Shown: one piece after another, positions 51,607 through 64,000 of the stretch
Position numbering within the stretch: position 1 is the first letter of the stretch
Layout of the letters: the number at the start of each line of letters is the position of its first letter
Assembly: GCA_036583965.1 (NCBI GenBank)
Contig: JAZBQD010000014.1
Span: 3,814,191-3,878,190, forward strand
Direction of reading: 5' to 3'
Length of the DNA stretch: 64,000 nucleotides
Origin: Prunella strophiata
Lineage: Eukaryota; Chordata; Aves; Passeriformes; Prunellidae
Made by a program: the position numbers and the translations under genes
Notes under the pieces: model-generated
Seen by the model: only the letters and a program-made list of their open reading frames with translations
Database searches by the model: none
Told to the model about the DNA's origin: nothing

Positions 51607-51637
51607 CATTTTATTTTATTTTATTTTATTTTATTTT
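51607..51637 (+). repeat. (TTTTA)n microsatellite
   Basis: About six pentanucleotide units of CATTTTATTTTATTTT type. Confidence 0.9.
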
Positions 51638-53803
51638 CCTTTTTTCTGTTAGCTTTGTTTGGTTGCTGTCACTGTTTGGTAGCTCAGCTATCAGAGCAGA
51701 ATGAGAAAGTTACATGGTAGCTCAAGTTATAGATATATTACTGTCACTTCCCTGCCACTGAAAGATGCAAGCAGCAACCAGCAAAGCAGCAATCTGAGTG
51801 AGGTCAGCAATGCAGACTCCAGCTCTCTGAGCTATGCCAAGTCACAAGGAATTTGGGTTTGCAAAGGATACAAGAGGCATTGGGCTTTTTGTTTAAAAAA
51901 AATGCTGTGTTTATTGAAGCTGAAAGCAATACAATAACAATGAGAATAAGCATGGACATGATGAAAAGCAAACAAAAGCAGCCCAAGTCTCAGCCTGAGT
52001 GTAATATACACATTGATTCTTTTTATTCCTAAAAAGAGCAAGAAAGTATTCATAACAGCTGGTCTCAACCCAAAAGTTTGTTTGGATCTCTGCATCATGC
52101 CCTCATACTCTTTAGGACTATACACAGCTGCCACTGAAATGATCCTGGAAAAATCCCCATCTAATGCTAAGAATTATTTATTTTTCCTTGCTGCTAAACA
52201 TATTTTGCTGTTAGAGATGTGCAGAGAAATGAAAAACTGGTGGAGAAACAAAGGCCAGTCTTCTAAAAGTACTTAAAATAAGTTTGTTACACTTGTCAGA
52301 AGCAGCCTGATTTTTCACAAGAGCTGTGCCTCTGTCAGCTTCCAGCGTGCTCTGGGGAAAAGCAGGGGGCTGTGAAAACCTGGGGGGCTCTCCTGCTCCT
52401 TGGACAGCTGCATTCCCTTATTCCTGCTGCTGCTGTGATGGGAAAGCCAAGTTAAAGCCTCCACTTGGAAGATTTCTGTCCCAGTTTTTCCTGTGCTCCA
52501 TCCTGCTCCCTGCCAGGTGGGACAGGGACCAGCCCAGGGAGGCTGCATGCAGTCCATGGGGAAACAGGGACACCCTTCCCAGGAATGTTTGATTGTCTGA
52601 TATCCTCAGGTTTTCCCTTAGCTCTCCTCGGTTTCCCATTCTTTTTCCTGTCTTTCCAAGGTGCTTCCTTCTCTCAAGTGGCTGGAGTTCTCTCTGGAAG
52701 TGTAGAGCAGTGCAGTGCCTGCCTTTCAGACCCTCTTCCCCACCCCACAATGTCCCACTCACACAGAGGCAATGAAACCTGTGACTGGTGTGACTTCGTT
52801 GCTTGGGCCTTTCAGCTTTTAATTCCTTTCTCTGGGCTAATTTTCCCTTCTTATGAATGCCCTGCAGCTTTCCCTGTGTCTTGAGGGACACAAAAGGCTG
52901 TGGGTGGTTGGAGCAAAGGGGTGGGAGGGAAGGAGCTGTCTCCTGGCAAAGAGGCAGCTGTAGGATTGGGCAGCCAGAAAATGTCTGTATGTGTGCCACT
53001 CCACTCCCTGTCTCTCTCCAGGCCATTGACTCACAGCTCCTAATCAGGAAAATCTGCCTCTGCCCAGTTTTGGGAGCAGAAAAGGACAATGCTCTCTGTC
53101 CTGCCCTCCTGACCTTATGTGCCAGTGTGATATGCACAAGTATGTCAAATGCCATTTAATCTTCATAATCCAAGCAGATTATGCTCATAACTTCACCTCT
53201 ATCTGCTCACAGCATTATCTCCTTTCCAAAAATGCCACATGGCTTTTTTTAGTCAAGATTCACCCTTTGCAAGACTTATTTCAGTGACCAGACCTCACAT
53301 CCCACCTGCACTGGGGCACTGCATGGATTTCCACATTTCTTGGGTGCTCTTCTCAAAGTGCAGCACAGGAATTATATTGGCCATTCTGAACTTGCAGTGC
53401 TGAAATCTGGGGTAGCTGAAAGCAGCAGTGGGGAAATGGTAATTAGTGCCCTGATTGTTTTCACAAAGCAGAAAGTTGATGCCTCCTCTTTCAAAATAGT
53501 TGTTTCAGTGGCCTGTCTTAATTAAGGAGGTACATGACTCCAGAAGAGGGGCAGCAAGAGCAAGAAGGACAAGGGGTTTCCCCCTTCAGTATCATCTTTT
53601 TTTTGCAAATTATTGCCAGCCAAGCTTGCTCAACAAAATTAACAGTCCTGTTTAAGAGCCTTCCTGTGGTAACATAGAAAACTTTTGTCACTGAGTTCAA
53701 CTGCAGCAGGTCCAAGTTCTGAAAGCCCTCAAATCCTGTTTCTTTTGGCTATTTGTGTACTTGATCCTTGCTGTGAGCTGAATGAGGCAATGAACCTACA
53801 GAA

Positions 53804-53831
53804 AATAATGATGATGATGATGATGATGATG

Positions 53832-53881
<50 letters not shown>

Positions 53882-53920
53882 GTAATAGTAGTAGTAATAA
53901 TAGTAATAATAATAATAAAT
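53804..53920 (+). repeat. Compound trinucleotide repeat (ATG)n-(AAT)n-(AGT)n
   Basis: About nine ATG units switch to about eighteen AAT units, then mixed AGT/AAT. On the minus strand it yields an artefactual poly-Tyr/poly-Ile frame. Adjacent related motifs suggest successive expansion of mutated units. Confidence 0.93.
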
Positions 53921-54883
53921 AATTGCAGATTGCATTCTATGGTATATTCATTAAGAGGAGCTAAACTGAATTTACACAGACAGCCTTACTTCTCCCACCT
54001 CCCAGCTTGCTGATGTTTGACTTCACATCCTTTCTGATGGCCTTTGAATGAAGCTTGCAGTGGTAGCTAATGTAGATAATGAATCATTTTGATGCAATTA
54101 TTACAACTTTCCATTGGTGTCTCATGGAGAATTTCCCTTCATAAACAATGAGGATAGAAATTTGCCGGTCTGCATGTTTAAGTTGCTGAGTTTTCACCAA
54201 ATTTTTTTAGAGTTCTGATAACTTTGGACAGCTCTGTCACTGCAATTCTTCTGCTGTGACTCAGTAACAAGCTGCATCACTCAGAATAAGAGCTGAGTTA
54301 CTAATCTGGGTGGACCAAAGCTGGAATAAGCCCTTCCTGAACTTGATTTTTTTTTTCCCCCCAGATACTTAATCTGCCTATGCATACTTTTATCTCTTTT
54401 TATTGTCACTGCTGTTTGATGGTTTCTTGCACCATATCCAGTGTTGAAATGCTGAGCTCTGAATCAGTTTGAAACCTGTGCTGTTCTTATGAATAATGAT
54501 CATTTCAACAAAAAGCTCATGTCCCACTTTCAAAGCACAAAAAGTAACAGGGATTTCAGTGTAGGCATGTTCAGAAGTTCTTGGGGTTTGGGTCTTTATG
54601 TAACTGTGGACACAAAGGTCATCCCAGTGAGCTCAAGGTTTCTAAAGGGAAGCCACTCTAGATGGAATATTTAGAAACCACATCAAGGGACCCTAATTTG
54701 AAACCCCAGCACTGCCATTCAGTTCTTGACCCTGCAGTTAAAGAATACAATATCCACTGTTAGTACTGCACTATGCAGGATAATGAGGTGCATACATATG
54801 ATGCCTTAAAATATCTCACTGATGTAGCCGTTAAATTAAATTTTATTCTCATAAATCTATTGTCCCCTACTCACACAATTATT

Positions 54884-54907
54884 AAAAAAAAAAAAAAAAA
54901 AAAAAAA
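54884..54907 (+). repeat. Poly(A) run, 24 bp
   Basis: An A homopolymer after CACACAATTATT. No associated retroposon was recognised. Confidence 0.9.
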
Positions 54908-56779
54908 GTCAAAACATCAGGAGAGAGAGTTAAATGTTCATGTCACATTAAGTTACAACTGTGCTGTTTGTAGTTTACAGTAGATAACGTTACAGAAGCC
55001 AATAATCTCACCACCTGCTGGAGAAACCAATTAGAGGAGGGGAGCATTCAATACCTGCTTTTCTTTGCCACACCATTTTCATTGATGAGGCATTAGGCTG
55101 TGAGACAGTTTGCTTTGAATGAAATACAAAGTAAACACCCCAAATTTCAAATTCCTTTGGTTTCAGGCACAGCAAAATTTGAAGCAATTCCAATTAGATA
55201 CACTTTGCAGCAGTTCAAAGGGTTATCTAGCAGAAACTTATAAAGACTTGAAATAGGTTAAAGATGACTTTAAAATCCTGGTTGCAGTATTTGACTAGTT
55301 ATACTAGTATTATCCTACCTACAGAATAATTTTTCCTGTGGACCACCCCAGTGAGAAAATTGGTTTTCACAGCACTTCCATTATTACTTGTGAGACCAGT
55401 TTCCAGAGGTTTAAAAATTAATTCATAGCAATGTTACTGTGGGCTAGGAATGAATTTAGAATGTCCCTTTCCTGTACTCCTTCCTCAGACATTTTTAACC
55501 TTGAAATTAGTGGTATTGCCAATTAATTGGAGAAGTTTTCCTTGGTGCAAGACATGAAAAAAGGAGAAGACAGGCAGAGGGAAGGGAAAAAACCCCAAGC
55601 CCTTCTTGACAGCAGTTGCTGTGCCAGCTATTGGAGGGAAATATCCAGGAATCCACAACGCCAAGGTTCAAGCTCAACCCTCAGAAGTGTTGCTAGTAGG
55701 AGCTGTGGCAGCATCTTGTAAATACAGATCAATTTTAAATTTAAAAAGAACTTAAACAAAACCAGCATAACTTTTTCCTGAACTAGAAACATCACTGTCT
55801 CTTAATTACACTCCGTATGCAAATGTCTTTAAGAAATCCCTGCTAAATAAGTCCATGACTGTGATTGCCATGCTGCCTATTGCCATATGAAATAGTAAAT
55901 TCTAATAATCCTTTTTGAAGGAATCTAGATCCATTTACCTTTATTTAACTCTTCTGTGACTGGTAGTTTACTAGTTGTACTTTTGTTCTTAATGGTTATC
56001 CAGCAATTATACATGTATTTATAATTAATTTTGAATGAATATATTCTTCAGAAATATTTTTAAGAGAAATGGGAGAAAAAGTAATGAAGAAAGAGCCTTT
56101 TTACCCTTGGCTAGGAATACCAGATGTACTGAGGGAGTACACAAGGCAGTAGATGTACACTCCTAAAGGCACCAACCAGCTCCTCTGTTAAATCTTCATT
56201 AAAGCAGCTTTGTAGAGCTCTTCCTCAATCTTCTTTAGCACAGCTTTGCTAAGCACACAGCCCAAGCACTCTCATGATTTATGCATGCTTGATGGGACAT
56301 GGACTGAGGGACTTCCATCCCCTGGACTTCAGGACAGCTTTGGATGGCTCAGAGTGCCTTTGGCATCAGCTGTGTGTCCAGAGCTGCAGAGCTCAGCCCC
56401 TGGGGTTAAAGGAGAGGAGATTCTCCTCAAACTCCTCCTTGAAAGCAGGCACTCAGTGCCTTTGGAAAGGGGGATCTGTACATGGGGAAGCTGATTGCAA
56501 ATGCTGGCACCAAAATATTGGTTACAACATTCACTGATGCTGCTTGTTGCACTTCTGGGGACAGGCAGACAGCACACAAATCTCTTTTAAAGGCAGGAAG
56601 AAATCTGATTGTCCTGTGTTTGTCCAAGCTTCGAGGTTTGTTACTAACTCTGCTCTCAGCATATCTGGCTCAAGGCTCTCAGCTTTCCCCCTGCCTCTAA
56701 AAGGACTGAAAAGGCACACAGACTGTGCACAGCTTCTGCATCCCTGCCTCAGTGTTGCACCATGCCTTGCTAATTGTTC

Positions 56780-56800
56780 CAAACGAGTGGAACTCGTTTG
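56780..56800. other. Perfect 9 bp inverted repeat with a 3 nt loop
   Basis: CAAACGAGT (56780-56788), loop GGA, ACTCGTTTG (56792-56800). A tight hairpin containing two CpGs in otherwise CpG-poor DNA. Confidence 0.85.
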
Positions 56801-59800
56801 CATCCATGGCCCAACCTGCACACACACAGGACAAGGTGAAGCTGCCTGTGGAACTGATGCTGGGCAGAAATTTGTCTTTGGAATTGATTATGTCTTATTT
56901 GTCCTCACCAGCTGAAACATGTACAAGTCTCATGGAAAATGGAGAATGTTTGTTGCACAGCTTATTTCTGCTATCTTTTTTCCAACACTTCTTAGCAAAG
57001 AATTCAGCAGAGCTTGACTAGTGATGCCCCCTACCCAAATATTTCCTCCTGTTGAATGCTGGGCTCAGCTTTACATCCTCAACACCAATTCTTGTGCTGG
57101 AATCCTCCGCTGTTTCTCTCAGACCTTTTGTGGTATTTCCTAGGGTGTAATGAAAAGTGCATCCATTCTGCAGCTTCCCACACTGCCAGGGCAGCCTAAT
57201 TGCAGGGCACACTCTGCAAATGTCTTATTAACCATTCATTTCACAGAAATGCAGACAGATGAGACAGATGGCCTGAGAATCGTTTCAGCAGGGTCCGAAT
57301 TTTTTTTTTTTCTCTGTACCTAAAGTTGCCACGTTTGTATTTTCACAGTTGTTTTACATAGCCAGCTCTCAGGAGCAGGATCTACATGGGCAAGCCAGTG
57401 CCTCTCCCACCCCCACTTGTCTGCTTTGAGCAAGTCACATTTCAAGGTGAGCTCCTGTCTGTTCAGAGGGTATGTGCCTCTCCTGAGATCTCAGCATTAC
57501 CTGTCTGATCACTGGTGCCTGAAATATTCAAAGTTTGTGCTTGGACATGTGCTCATAACATTTCTATGAAGACAAGGCATAATTAATGCAGTCTCTTGTG
57601 GAAATCAGTGCATGCTTGCTTCAATGTGTGCTATCAGTAGCTATCCACACACTGCTCTGCAAGGCAGCTGACACACAGACCAACCTGCCCAATTAGCACT
57701 GCCTGGGGATGTCCTCTCTCCTCAGGAACAGCCAGTGCCATTCACTGTCTGCTCAGGCTCACTGAATACTCAGTGAATACCTCAGTGCCTCAGAGTGGGC
57801 TTAATTGAAATTAGAAAGTTTTATTCAGCTTCTCCACTGTGGCACTTCCAGACTGCCCCTGATTTGATAGCATATCCCTTCACACCTTTGAATCTGGGTG
57901 TCTTTATTTTTTGTCTCCTCAAGGATTTAGTATACTGGGGATTTTTTTTCCCCAGATAGTTTTAGGGAATCAGTCTACACCCAGCCTTCTCCACATTTAG
58001 GCCAGAGATGGATAAACAAATAGCAAATACCCAGAAGCCTCATTTGTACACAAGCAAAGGAACAATTCCATGTGCACAGTCAGCACTTCAAGGTGGTGTC
58101 AAAGTATTCAAAGGTTGTTTCAGTGTGTGAGCAGGGCTCACAAACCAGGCTCCCCAAGCCCTGCAGTCCTGAGTCCTTCACCTGGCACCAGTGACTCTTG
58201 TGGTGCCCCATGCTGCCCTTCAAAGCACTCCCCAGAGGTTTTCCTGCTGCTGCTGCCTGGTGAGGAGGAGCAGGGATGTGCCTCCTCCAGGGCACCATCA
58301 CAAGGCAGCAAACCTGGCAGACCAGGATACACCAGCTCCTCTCCTCCTCTGAGCCTGGTCCTAGCCTGGCAATCAAAAGGGTTGGATCTGCCTCTTTGGT
58401 TTGAAATTTGCCATCTCCAAGTCAAACAAGCTCCACATTGCCTCTTAAAGACTGAAAAATAAATAGCAGGGAAATGTGCTCTGCTGGATGGATTCCTTTC
58501 AGCAGGTAGCTGCATAAACTCAGTCTTGGCAGCAGAACTTCAAGTGAATGAAGTATTATGGTTGATGGGCTTAAGCCTTTCTTCTGCTAATGCTGTGCAG
58601 GAAAGATTGTGACTGAAATAGGTATAATTAGTAAACCGTGATTGAATTCTCAGCATCAAGAAGACAACAACTCTTTCACAGTTTCTACTTTGATGTCATC
58701 TCTCATCTGTAAAGCTGTTCTACTCAGAACCACTTGAAGGTATTTTTCTTTTGAATTGGCTGCTTTAGACTGTCTTTAGTGCTAGATTATCTGTGTCAGG
58801 TTTAACACAAGCTGTCTGGATGCAGGATGATTTTTCTTTTCATGGTAAAACATAGCATTCTTCTGAACTCTGCTTCCAGTTTATGATGAAGGTGCTTCTT
58901 GCTTGAATCTTATGTTGCTGATTTCCAAACACCCAGAATCTGGATCAACAATCTTACAATCTCCTGCATTGCTATTTTTGTTTTATTTACACTTCACAGT
59001 AACAACTTGGGTGATAATGACTTGCTACAGTCACTGTCTCTCTGCTGACAAGAGCAAAGATCTGTCATCATCTCCTATCTTGTAGCATTTTGCACTTTTG
59101 TATCTGCACGTAGTGTATTACCAGCACTTCACAAGTCCTTAGTCTCAAGCACTTCTTTTTTGGTTGGTTTTTTTTTCCTGGAAAAGATACTATTCTCATT
59201 ATATGTTGCTTCCTCCACTTGAAGCTTTTCTTGGTGTCGTCCTAGCAGGGTCTCCTGAAACACAGAGCTGTTTTTTTTGCTCTTTTGATGTAATAATACA
59301 CAAAAGAATTTTCTTGTAACTATGCTGCAGAATTGTTGACATTGTTGACAACATATGTGATATTTCACCAGCATGCAAGTTTCTGCCATAACCACACCTT
59401 GAATGTTGAGGAAATGGATTCCAGGATTTTATGTCTTAAAATTGGCTTGTTGGTGTAAGTTTGCTTGGCTTGCTGTGCTCGTGTGTGCTTGGAAAGGTGC
59501 TGGCTGGTACCACCTGATTTTCTCTCTACCTCTGCAATGAAAACTGCAGAAATTTGTGCATTAAGGACAAAAAATTCAGCAGCATTATGGAAGCAGGAGC
59601 ACAGGTAGCAGGCATGCAGAGTGATTTGTGGTATCCAAATTTCATTTTAGCATTCATTCTGGGGAAGCTACTCATGCAGAAAAGTTACCACACATGAAAA
59701 AATACCAGGTATGGCAAACCATAGAAATACACATCCCTGAGTCAGACTTCAACTCCTCCTTAATGTAACCCAGCCTGGCTGGTGGATGAAAGTCTTATAT

Positions 59801-61099
59801 CCCAAGTGGATATATGGATTGGAAGCACAGAGTTAACAGGATACTCTTCCTGTCTGCATCTGAGAAAAATCACCTACTAATTTTCTGCTGATCATCTTTT
59901 AAAGAAAGCTTTGACATCTAATTAGTTATTTTCTTTTTAAATATCATCTTTTGTCTTTGGAGTATTACAATGTCCCTGTGAAATACAAGAAATCTTGTGG
60001 ATTTAGGAGCTTTGTGAATGAGGGGAATAATTAAATGAGGTCACCGTGTTGATGCTTTGTAGCATGACATGCAACTAACACCCACTTCTTGTTTTTTAGA
60101 GAACTAAAAAAAAAAGAAATCCTTAATCTAATTAGTTTCTTTTATCTGGCAAGCAAAGATACCTCCTCTGCCTTTCTTGTGAATGCAACACCTTGAAGAT
60201 CAGAAATGTTCCATGAGGGACTGCATTAGGCTAATTGAGACAGGCAAGGATCAGTCTGTGTCTGCTGCAAGCAGGGCTCTGCACTTCATGCCCCTGCCCT
60301 GGCAGAAGAGCAGCCCAGCTGAACCTCCCCAGGCACCTCTGAACTGCTTCCCTGCAAGAGAAAATGTACTTGTGCTCTGGAGCCAGCTGACAGGGAGTGG
60401 GGTGAACTAATTCTTTGTCTGGATAATTTGGTAACATATAAGTAGCAAAGCATTCAAATGGGGGAAGTGCTGAATGCACTCGTGACACTGCCATTGCCAG
60501 TACATTAAAAGGATGTTGTGATAAGGATTTAGCAAATCTAGATTTTAGCCATGAATAGAATCTGCATGCCTCAGAAGGTGACTTTTTTTTTTTTTTTTCT
60601 TCCTCCTGCTGGCTTGGGAGAATCTAAAATTCCACTGCAAGCATCCAAATTTAACACGAGCTTCATCAGTAGTACAACTTCTATCTTTTTCTCTCTGAAA
60701 GGACGAAATTGACCTCTCCAGAAAAAAAAAAAAAAAACCAAAAAAAAAACAAACAAAAAAAACCCACCAAACTCCAAATTTGCTCCCATTTTTGGTGCCA
60801 AGGAAGCACAGCTTGTGGTTGAGAGGCCAGGATGGAGCCTGCAATGCCATCAGAGCAGAGGGCAGCTGCAGCAGCACTGGGGCTCACCATTCAAACCCGT
60901 TATCCACAGCACAGCTGCTCACTGCACCTCAGCTCTGCACTGAGCCTGCTCCCACCAGGCCAGCCTCCAAACCAAGGGACAGTCAGGCAAGGTCATGGGG
61001 CAGGCACAGGGGCAAGGCCACTCCAGCAGACCTCCAAGGTCCAAAGCGAGGGGGAGAGGAGCGCCAGGGAGGGGGGAAAAGAGGGGAGCAGAGCAGAAG

Positions 61100-61169
61100 G
61101 GGAGAGGGAGAGGGAGAGGGAGAGGGAGAGGGAGAGGGAGAGGGAGAGGGAGAGGGAGAGGGAGAGGGG
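61100..61169 (+). repeat. (GGGAGA)n purine hexanucleotide repeat
   Basis: About 11-12 units of GGGAGA, all purine on the + strand, with mirror symmetry that permits triplex (H-DNA). It lies directly before the AT-rich block. Confidence 0.95.
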
Positions 61170-61184
61170 AGATGGAGAGTACAA

Positions 61185-61650
61185 TATAAGTAATATGTAT
61201 GAATATTCAATATTACTATTTTACTTAATATTTATAATTATATATATTATAATGTGTATTGTTTATTATATATAGGCTAATTTTAATTATAAATAATTAA
61301 ATAAACGTACCAGATTTTATATATTCCATATTTATAATATATTCATTCTATATATTTATAATTTATTTATCTATTCATATATTATATAAATAATATATAA
61401 TATTATGAAATGCATAATTATAATCATATGTAAATATATACAATATATACTATACATATTGTATATAGTCCATGTTTATATTTATTCTATATATTTATAA
61501 TTTATTTATCTATTCATATATTATATGCAATAATATTATTTCTATATTATGTATTATATAGATAATATATAATATTATGATGTGCATGATTATAACAGTA
61601 TTTAAATATAAATAATATACAATATTGTATATTATGTATATATAATGAAA
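61185..61650. repeat. AT-rich block with internal duplication and palindromes
   Basis: About 460 bp of almost pure A/T. A 40 bp segment beginning TTCTATATATTTATAATTTA is repeated at 61346 and 61485 (offset 139 bp), with partial similarity continuing afterwards. It contains an inverted repeat with 12 bp arms (61435-61446 and 61456-61467, 9 nt loop) and a perfect 24 bp palindrome (61612-61635). Confidence 0.88.
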
Positions 61651-61756
61651 GCAAAGGTTTCCCACCTCCAAGCAGCCCCTGCAGCTGCCCCCTGGCTGAC
61701 AGCCCTGGGAGCTGGGGCAGGAAGCTCCCGGGGGAGCTGGTGCTGAGCTGCAGCTG

Positions 61757-61812
61757 CAGCCAGCCAGCCAGACAGACAGACAGCCAGACAGGCAGACAGG
61801 CAGGCAGCCTGG
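61757..61812 (+). repeat. (CAGN)n tetranucleotide repeat
   Basis: Tandem CAGC/CAGA/CAGG units (AGCCAGCCAGCCAGACAGAC and onwards), about 13 units, in a GC-richer patch after the AT block. Confidence 0.9.
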
Positions 61813-62131
61813 GAGTGAATCTCTGCAGAGCTCTGTCACAGGGAAGGGTGGCTGTGCACTCCCAGCTCCCTCCTGCTGCTCTGGTGGCTGTCACATTTCA
61901 CACCACACCTCTCTCCCTTTCACAGCCACTCTGGCTGGATTAAATGGATTAGGAACTGGTTGATAAATATGAATGGAGCTGCGAGTTGATGTGGAAAAAG
62001 GCTTTCACTGTTTCTTTCTCTATGAATGAATCATGAACCAAAATTTCTTCAAGTGCATTAGAAATTAATTCCTGGAGACTCTTTTTTTTTCCCTCCTCAG
62101 GCTGAAAAAATGAGTACCCAAATTTTGTAAT

Positions 62132-62156
62132 GGGGGGGGGGGGGGGGGGGGGGGGG
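62132..62156 (+). repeat. Poly(G) run, 25 bp
   Basis: An uninterrupted run of 25 G, a strong intramolecular G-quadruplex former. Such runs are rare and error-prone in sequencing, so the length is approximate. Confidence 0.88.
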
Positions 62157-64000
62157 AAAGCATTTTAATTTATCTGCTAATCTCTTGCTTCAAACCCTAA
62201 CTTCTAACTGCAATATTCACTATGAAGATTATTCCAATAAAACAACATAACATTGCAATCTCCTTCAACTAAAAGGATCTGCTTAGAGGGAAAAAAAATT
62301 CAGATTTGATAGCAAGTTTTTGCTGTACCCAATTACTCCATCTGATCAAGTCTACCCAGTGCTGCGCTGCCCGCTTTCACTGGTCTAAATCTGAGAAAAA
62401 ATTATGCTAAGGAATTTGCCTGCAGTTTTTTGGGTTTTTTTTTCCCTTGGCTTCTTGTTGTTGTTGTTTGGTTGTGGAGTTTTTGGTTGCCTCTTTTTTT
62501 TGTTTTGGGTTTTTTTGGCAATTTTTTTTTTTTTTTTCAATAACAGGCTGCTGTCCCAAGGTTTGGAATTGTTGGTTTCCACCCTTCATAAACTCGCAGT
62601 GGATCTCGCATATGTGGATGTGTACATGCAGACATTTATGGGTATATAACCTCGAGATCCAATTTTATATTGGGAGCACCTTACAAATTCCCAGTTGGTT
62701 GGGTCTGAGTGCATGTGCAGGGCGCCCAGCAAATGTTTTGTTTTCAAACCCTGCAGGAGCAGAGTCACTGATTCAAAACAATCTGGCTTGGTTTTCAAAC
62801 CCATTTCCCCCCCAGTAATCTTGGTCAAGCAAAGTAAAATAATAATAGGAAAGAAATAAATGTTTTATTTTTGTTTTTATATAAGAAAAAAAAATAGAAT
62901 TTTAAAATTAGAATTTAAATTTTAATATGGAAATTTTTGGTGTATACGTCTCTTGGTTCTTCTGTCAAAATAAGGTTTCTATAGATATTTTTCATTTGGT
63001 TTCACTTAAAAAACTTGACTTGTCCAAACCTGTATCTGCTACACCTTCACAGAAGTCAACAAAGTTGAACCAGAATGAACAATCATCTTGCACAACATGC
63101 TTTGCAGGAATGACAGACTTTCCTTCCTCCCTGGAATCAAAATAGCACTGGAAGTAAATCTGCATCACTACTGTACCTCTATAGCAGGCATTGTCTTAAA
63201 AATTCTTATAATTTGAAAACTAGGTCAGTCAATTGTCCAAAAATAATAATAAAAAAAGAAAGAGAGAAGAACTGTTGGAAACAAACCCATATTTCAAATT
63301 TCAGTTGTACTGCTCTTGAGGTAGTCAGGCCTGGGTATAGTTAATCAACCTTTGAGATGGAGATTGGGTTGTGTGTCTCTTATCTTCATTCTCTGTGATT
63401 TTAGAAAAACATATGCATGTGTGAGGGCACTTGGTTGTTCCTCTGATGATTTATCAAATCTTTGTGGGATGGTTTTGTTTCCTGCTATGAAATGCAAATG
63501 TAGCTTGCAGTGCTCCTGCTGTCTGTATAAAGGTTAAAAAGATATATAGATATACATTTAATGCTATTCTTGCTACTTTAGGCCTGCCTTTGAATGATGA
63601 TTCTAGCACCATAAAGATTTTTCACTGTCTACATTTCCTGATTTTAGTTGGAAGGCTTTTAATTACCTTTTCTTGAAACTTTGCAGTTTCAATTTTGAAA
63701 GCATAGCTCAGCTGCAGATAGACCAAGATTGTCTTGGTTGTGACAAGAAGTGGAAGCAAAGTTAAGAGTATTGAAAATCAGATGGAAAAGAGGTTTTAAT
63801 ATATCCTACAGCCATCCTGTGGACCAACCTCAGCACAGATTTTTTGTGTATCAACTGATCATATACATTTAATTTCTTTTTTCTTTTTCCACTCTTTTGC
63901 TGTGGGCTCCATGCCAGTGAAAGAGGATTTTTTTTTTTTTTGGTTGGTTTTCATTGCTCCAGAGTGGGTTTCATACTAGTCTTGCTCTTTGCCTTCTCAA
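62157..64000. other. Intergenic sequence, no gene seen
   Basis: AT-rich unique sequence with T-rich stretches (62430-62540) and a short ATATAG microsatellite near 63540. No gene, RNA or transposon was recognised. Confidence 0.65.

Larger units (their letters stand above)
48072..53803. other. Intergenic sequence, no gene seen
   Basis: Unique sequence with low-complexity spots: a G12 run (49775-49786), an A-rich tract with CC and C interruptions (50840-50899), and a (TTTTA)n repeat (51607-51637). The longest frame (minus strand, 52418-53155) has no recognisable domain. Confidence 0.65.
53921..61098. other. Intergenic sequence, no gene seen
   Basis: AT-rich unique sequence with an A24 run (54884-54907), a T17 run near 60583 and A-rich tracts at 60721-60763. 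A POU octamer ATGCAAAT lies at 55817-55824 in AT-rich, repeat-free sequence (55740-56090). Frames are short and domain-free. Confidence 0.65.

Noticed and set aside
52418..53155. 245-residue minus-strand frame as a possible gene
   Set aside because: It has no recognisable domain, is overlapped by similar-quality frames on the other strand, and lacks a convincing start or exon context.
53729..53935. Poly-Tyr/poly-Ile minus-strand frame
   Set aside because: It is a translation of the compound trinucleotide microsatellite.
61100..61169. Telomere-like repeat
   Set aside because: The unit is GGGAGA, not TTAGGG, and no TTAGGG array was seen in the window.

Overview
The window is vertebrate nuclear DNA and almost certainly avian, probably from a songbird. 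Two exons have canonical GT/AG splice sites inside AT-rich introns. One LINE relic (17957-18236) has the CR1 3' end with the tandem ATTCTGTG tail typical of birds, and a second CR1 fragment lies on the minus strand (37579-38072). An old MIR/CORE-type SINE is also present. No bacterial, plasmid or phage features were seen, and I found no recognisable endogenous retrovirus, tRNA or rRNA.

The only protein-coding gene I can support is the 3' end of SOX5, a SoxD transcription factor, on the + strand. Bases 1-5153 are intron. Bases 5154-5370 encode the second half of the HMG box and its basic C-terminal tail. Bases 5371-9518 are the last intron. Bases 9519-9822 encode the last 100 residues and the stop codon. 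A long AT-rich 3'UTR follows, with a proximal AATAAA at 10163 and a candidate distal one at 14849. The two exons are strongly GC3-rich, and the terminal exon looks diverged from the vertebrate SOX5 sequence I remember, whereas the HMG part looks unchanged.

From about 14.9 kb to the end I see no credible gene. This fits the gene-poor flank known downstream of SOX5 in vertebrates. The flank holds repeats and some AT-rich, repeat-free segments with dense homeodomain, POU or TALE-like motifs that may be regulatory.

The most unusual content is a set of minisatellites. (1) A 94-95 bp unit, 7 copies, ends about 55 bp before the last SOX5 acceptor, and every copy carries TGCATG (RBFOX motif) and GGTTGGGGTTGG. 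(2) A 31 bp unit, about 36 copies, at 23781-24905 has an E-box CACCTG overlapping a forkhead-like TGTTTGT in nearly every copy. (3) A shuffled, diverged array lies at 43690-44612. (4) A homogeneous 30 bp x 83 array of the same family lies at 45571-48071, shows no visible substitution, and is stop-free in all six frames. The right end (61.1-62.2 kb) is a composite of a purine hexanucleotide repeat, a 460 bp AT block with cruciform-capable palindromes, a CAGN tetranucleotide repeat and a 25-G run.

The long open frames in the arrays follow from stop-free units whose length is a multiple of 3. They are not evidence of genes.
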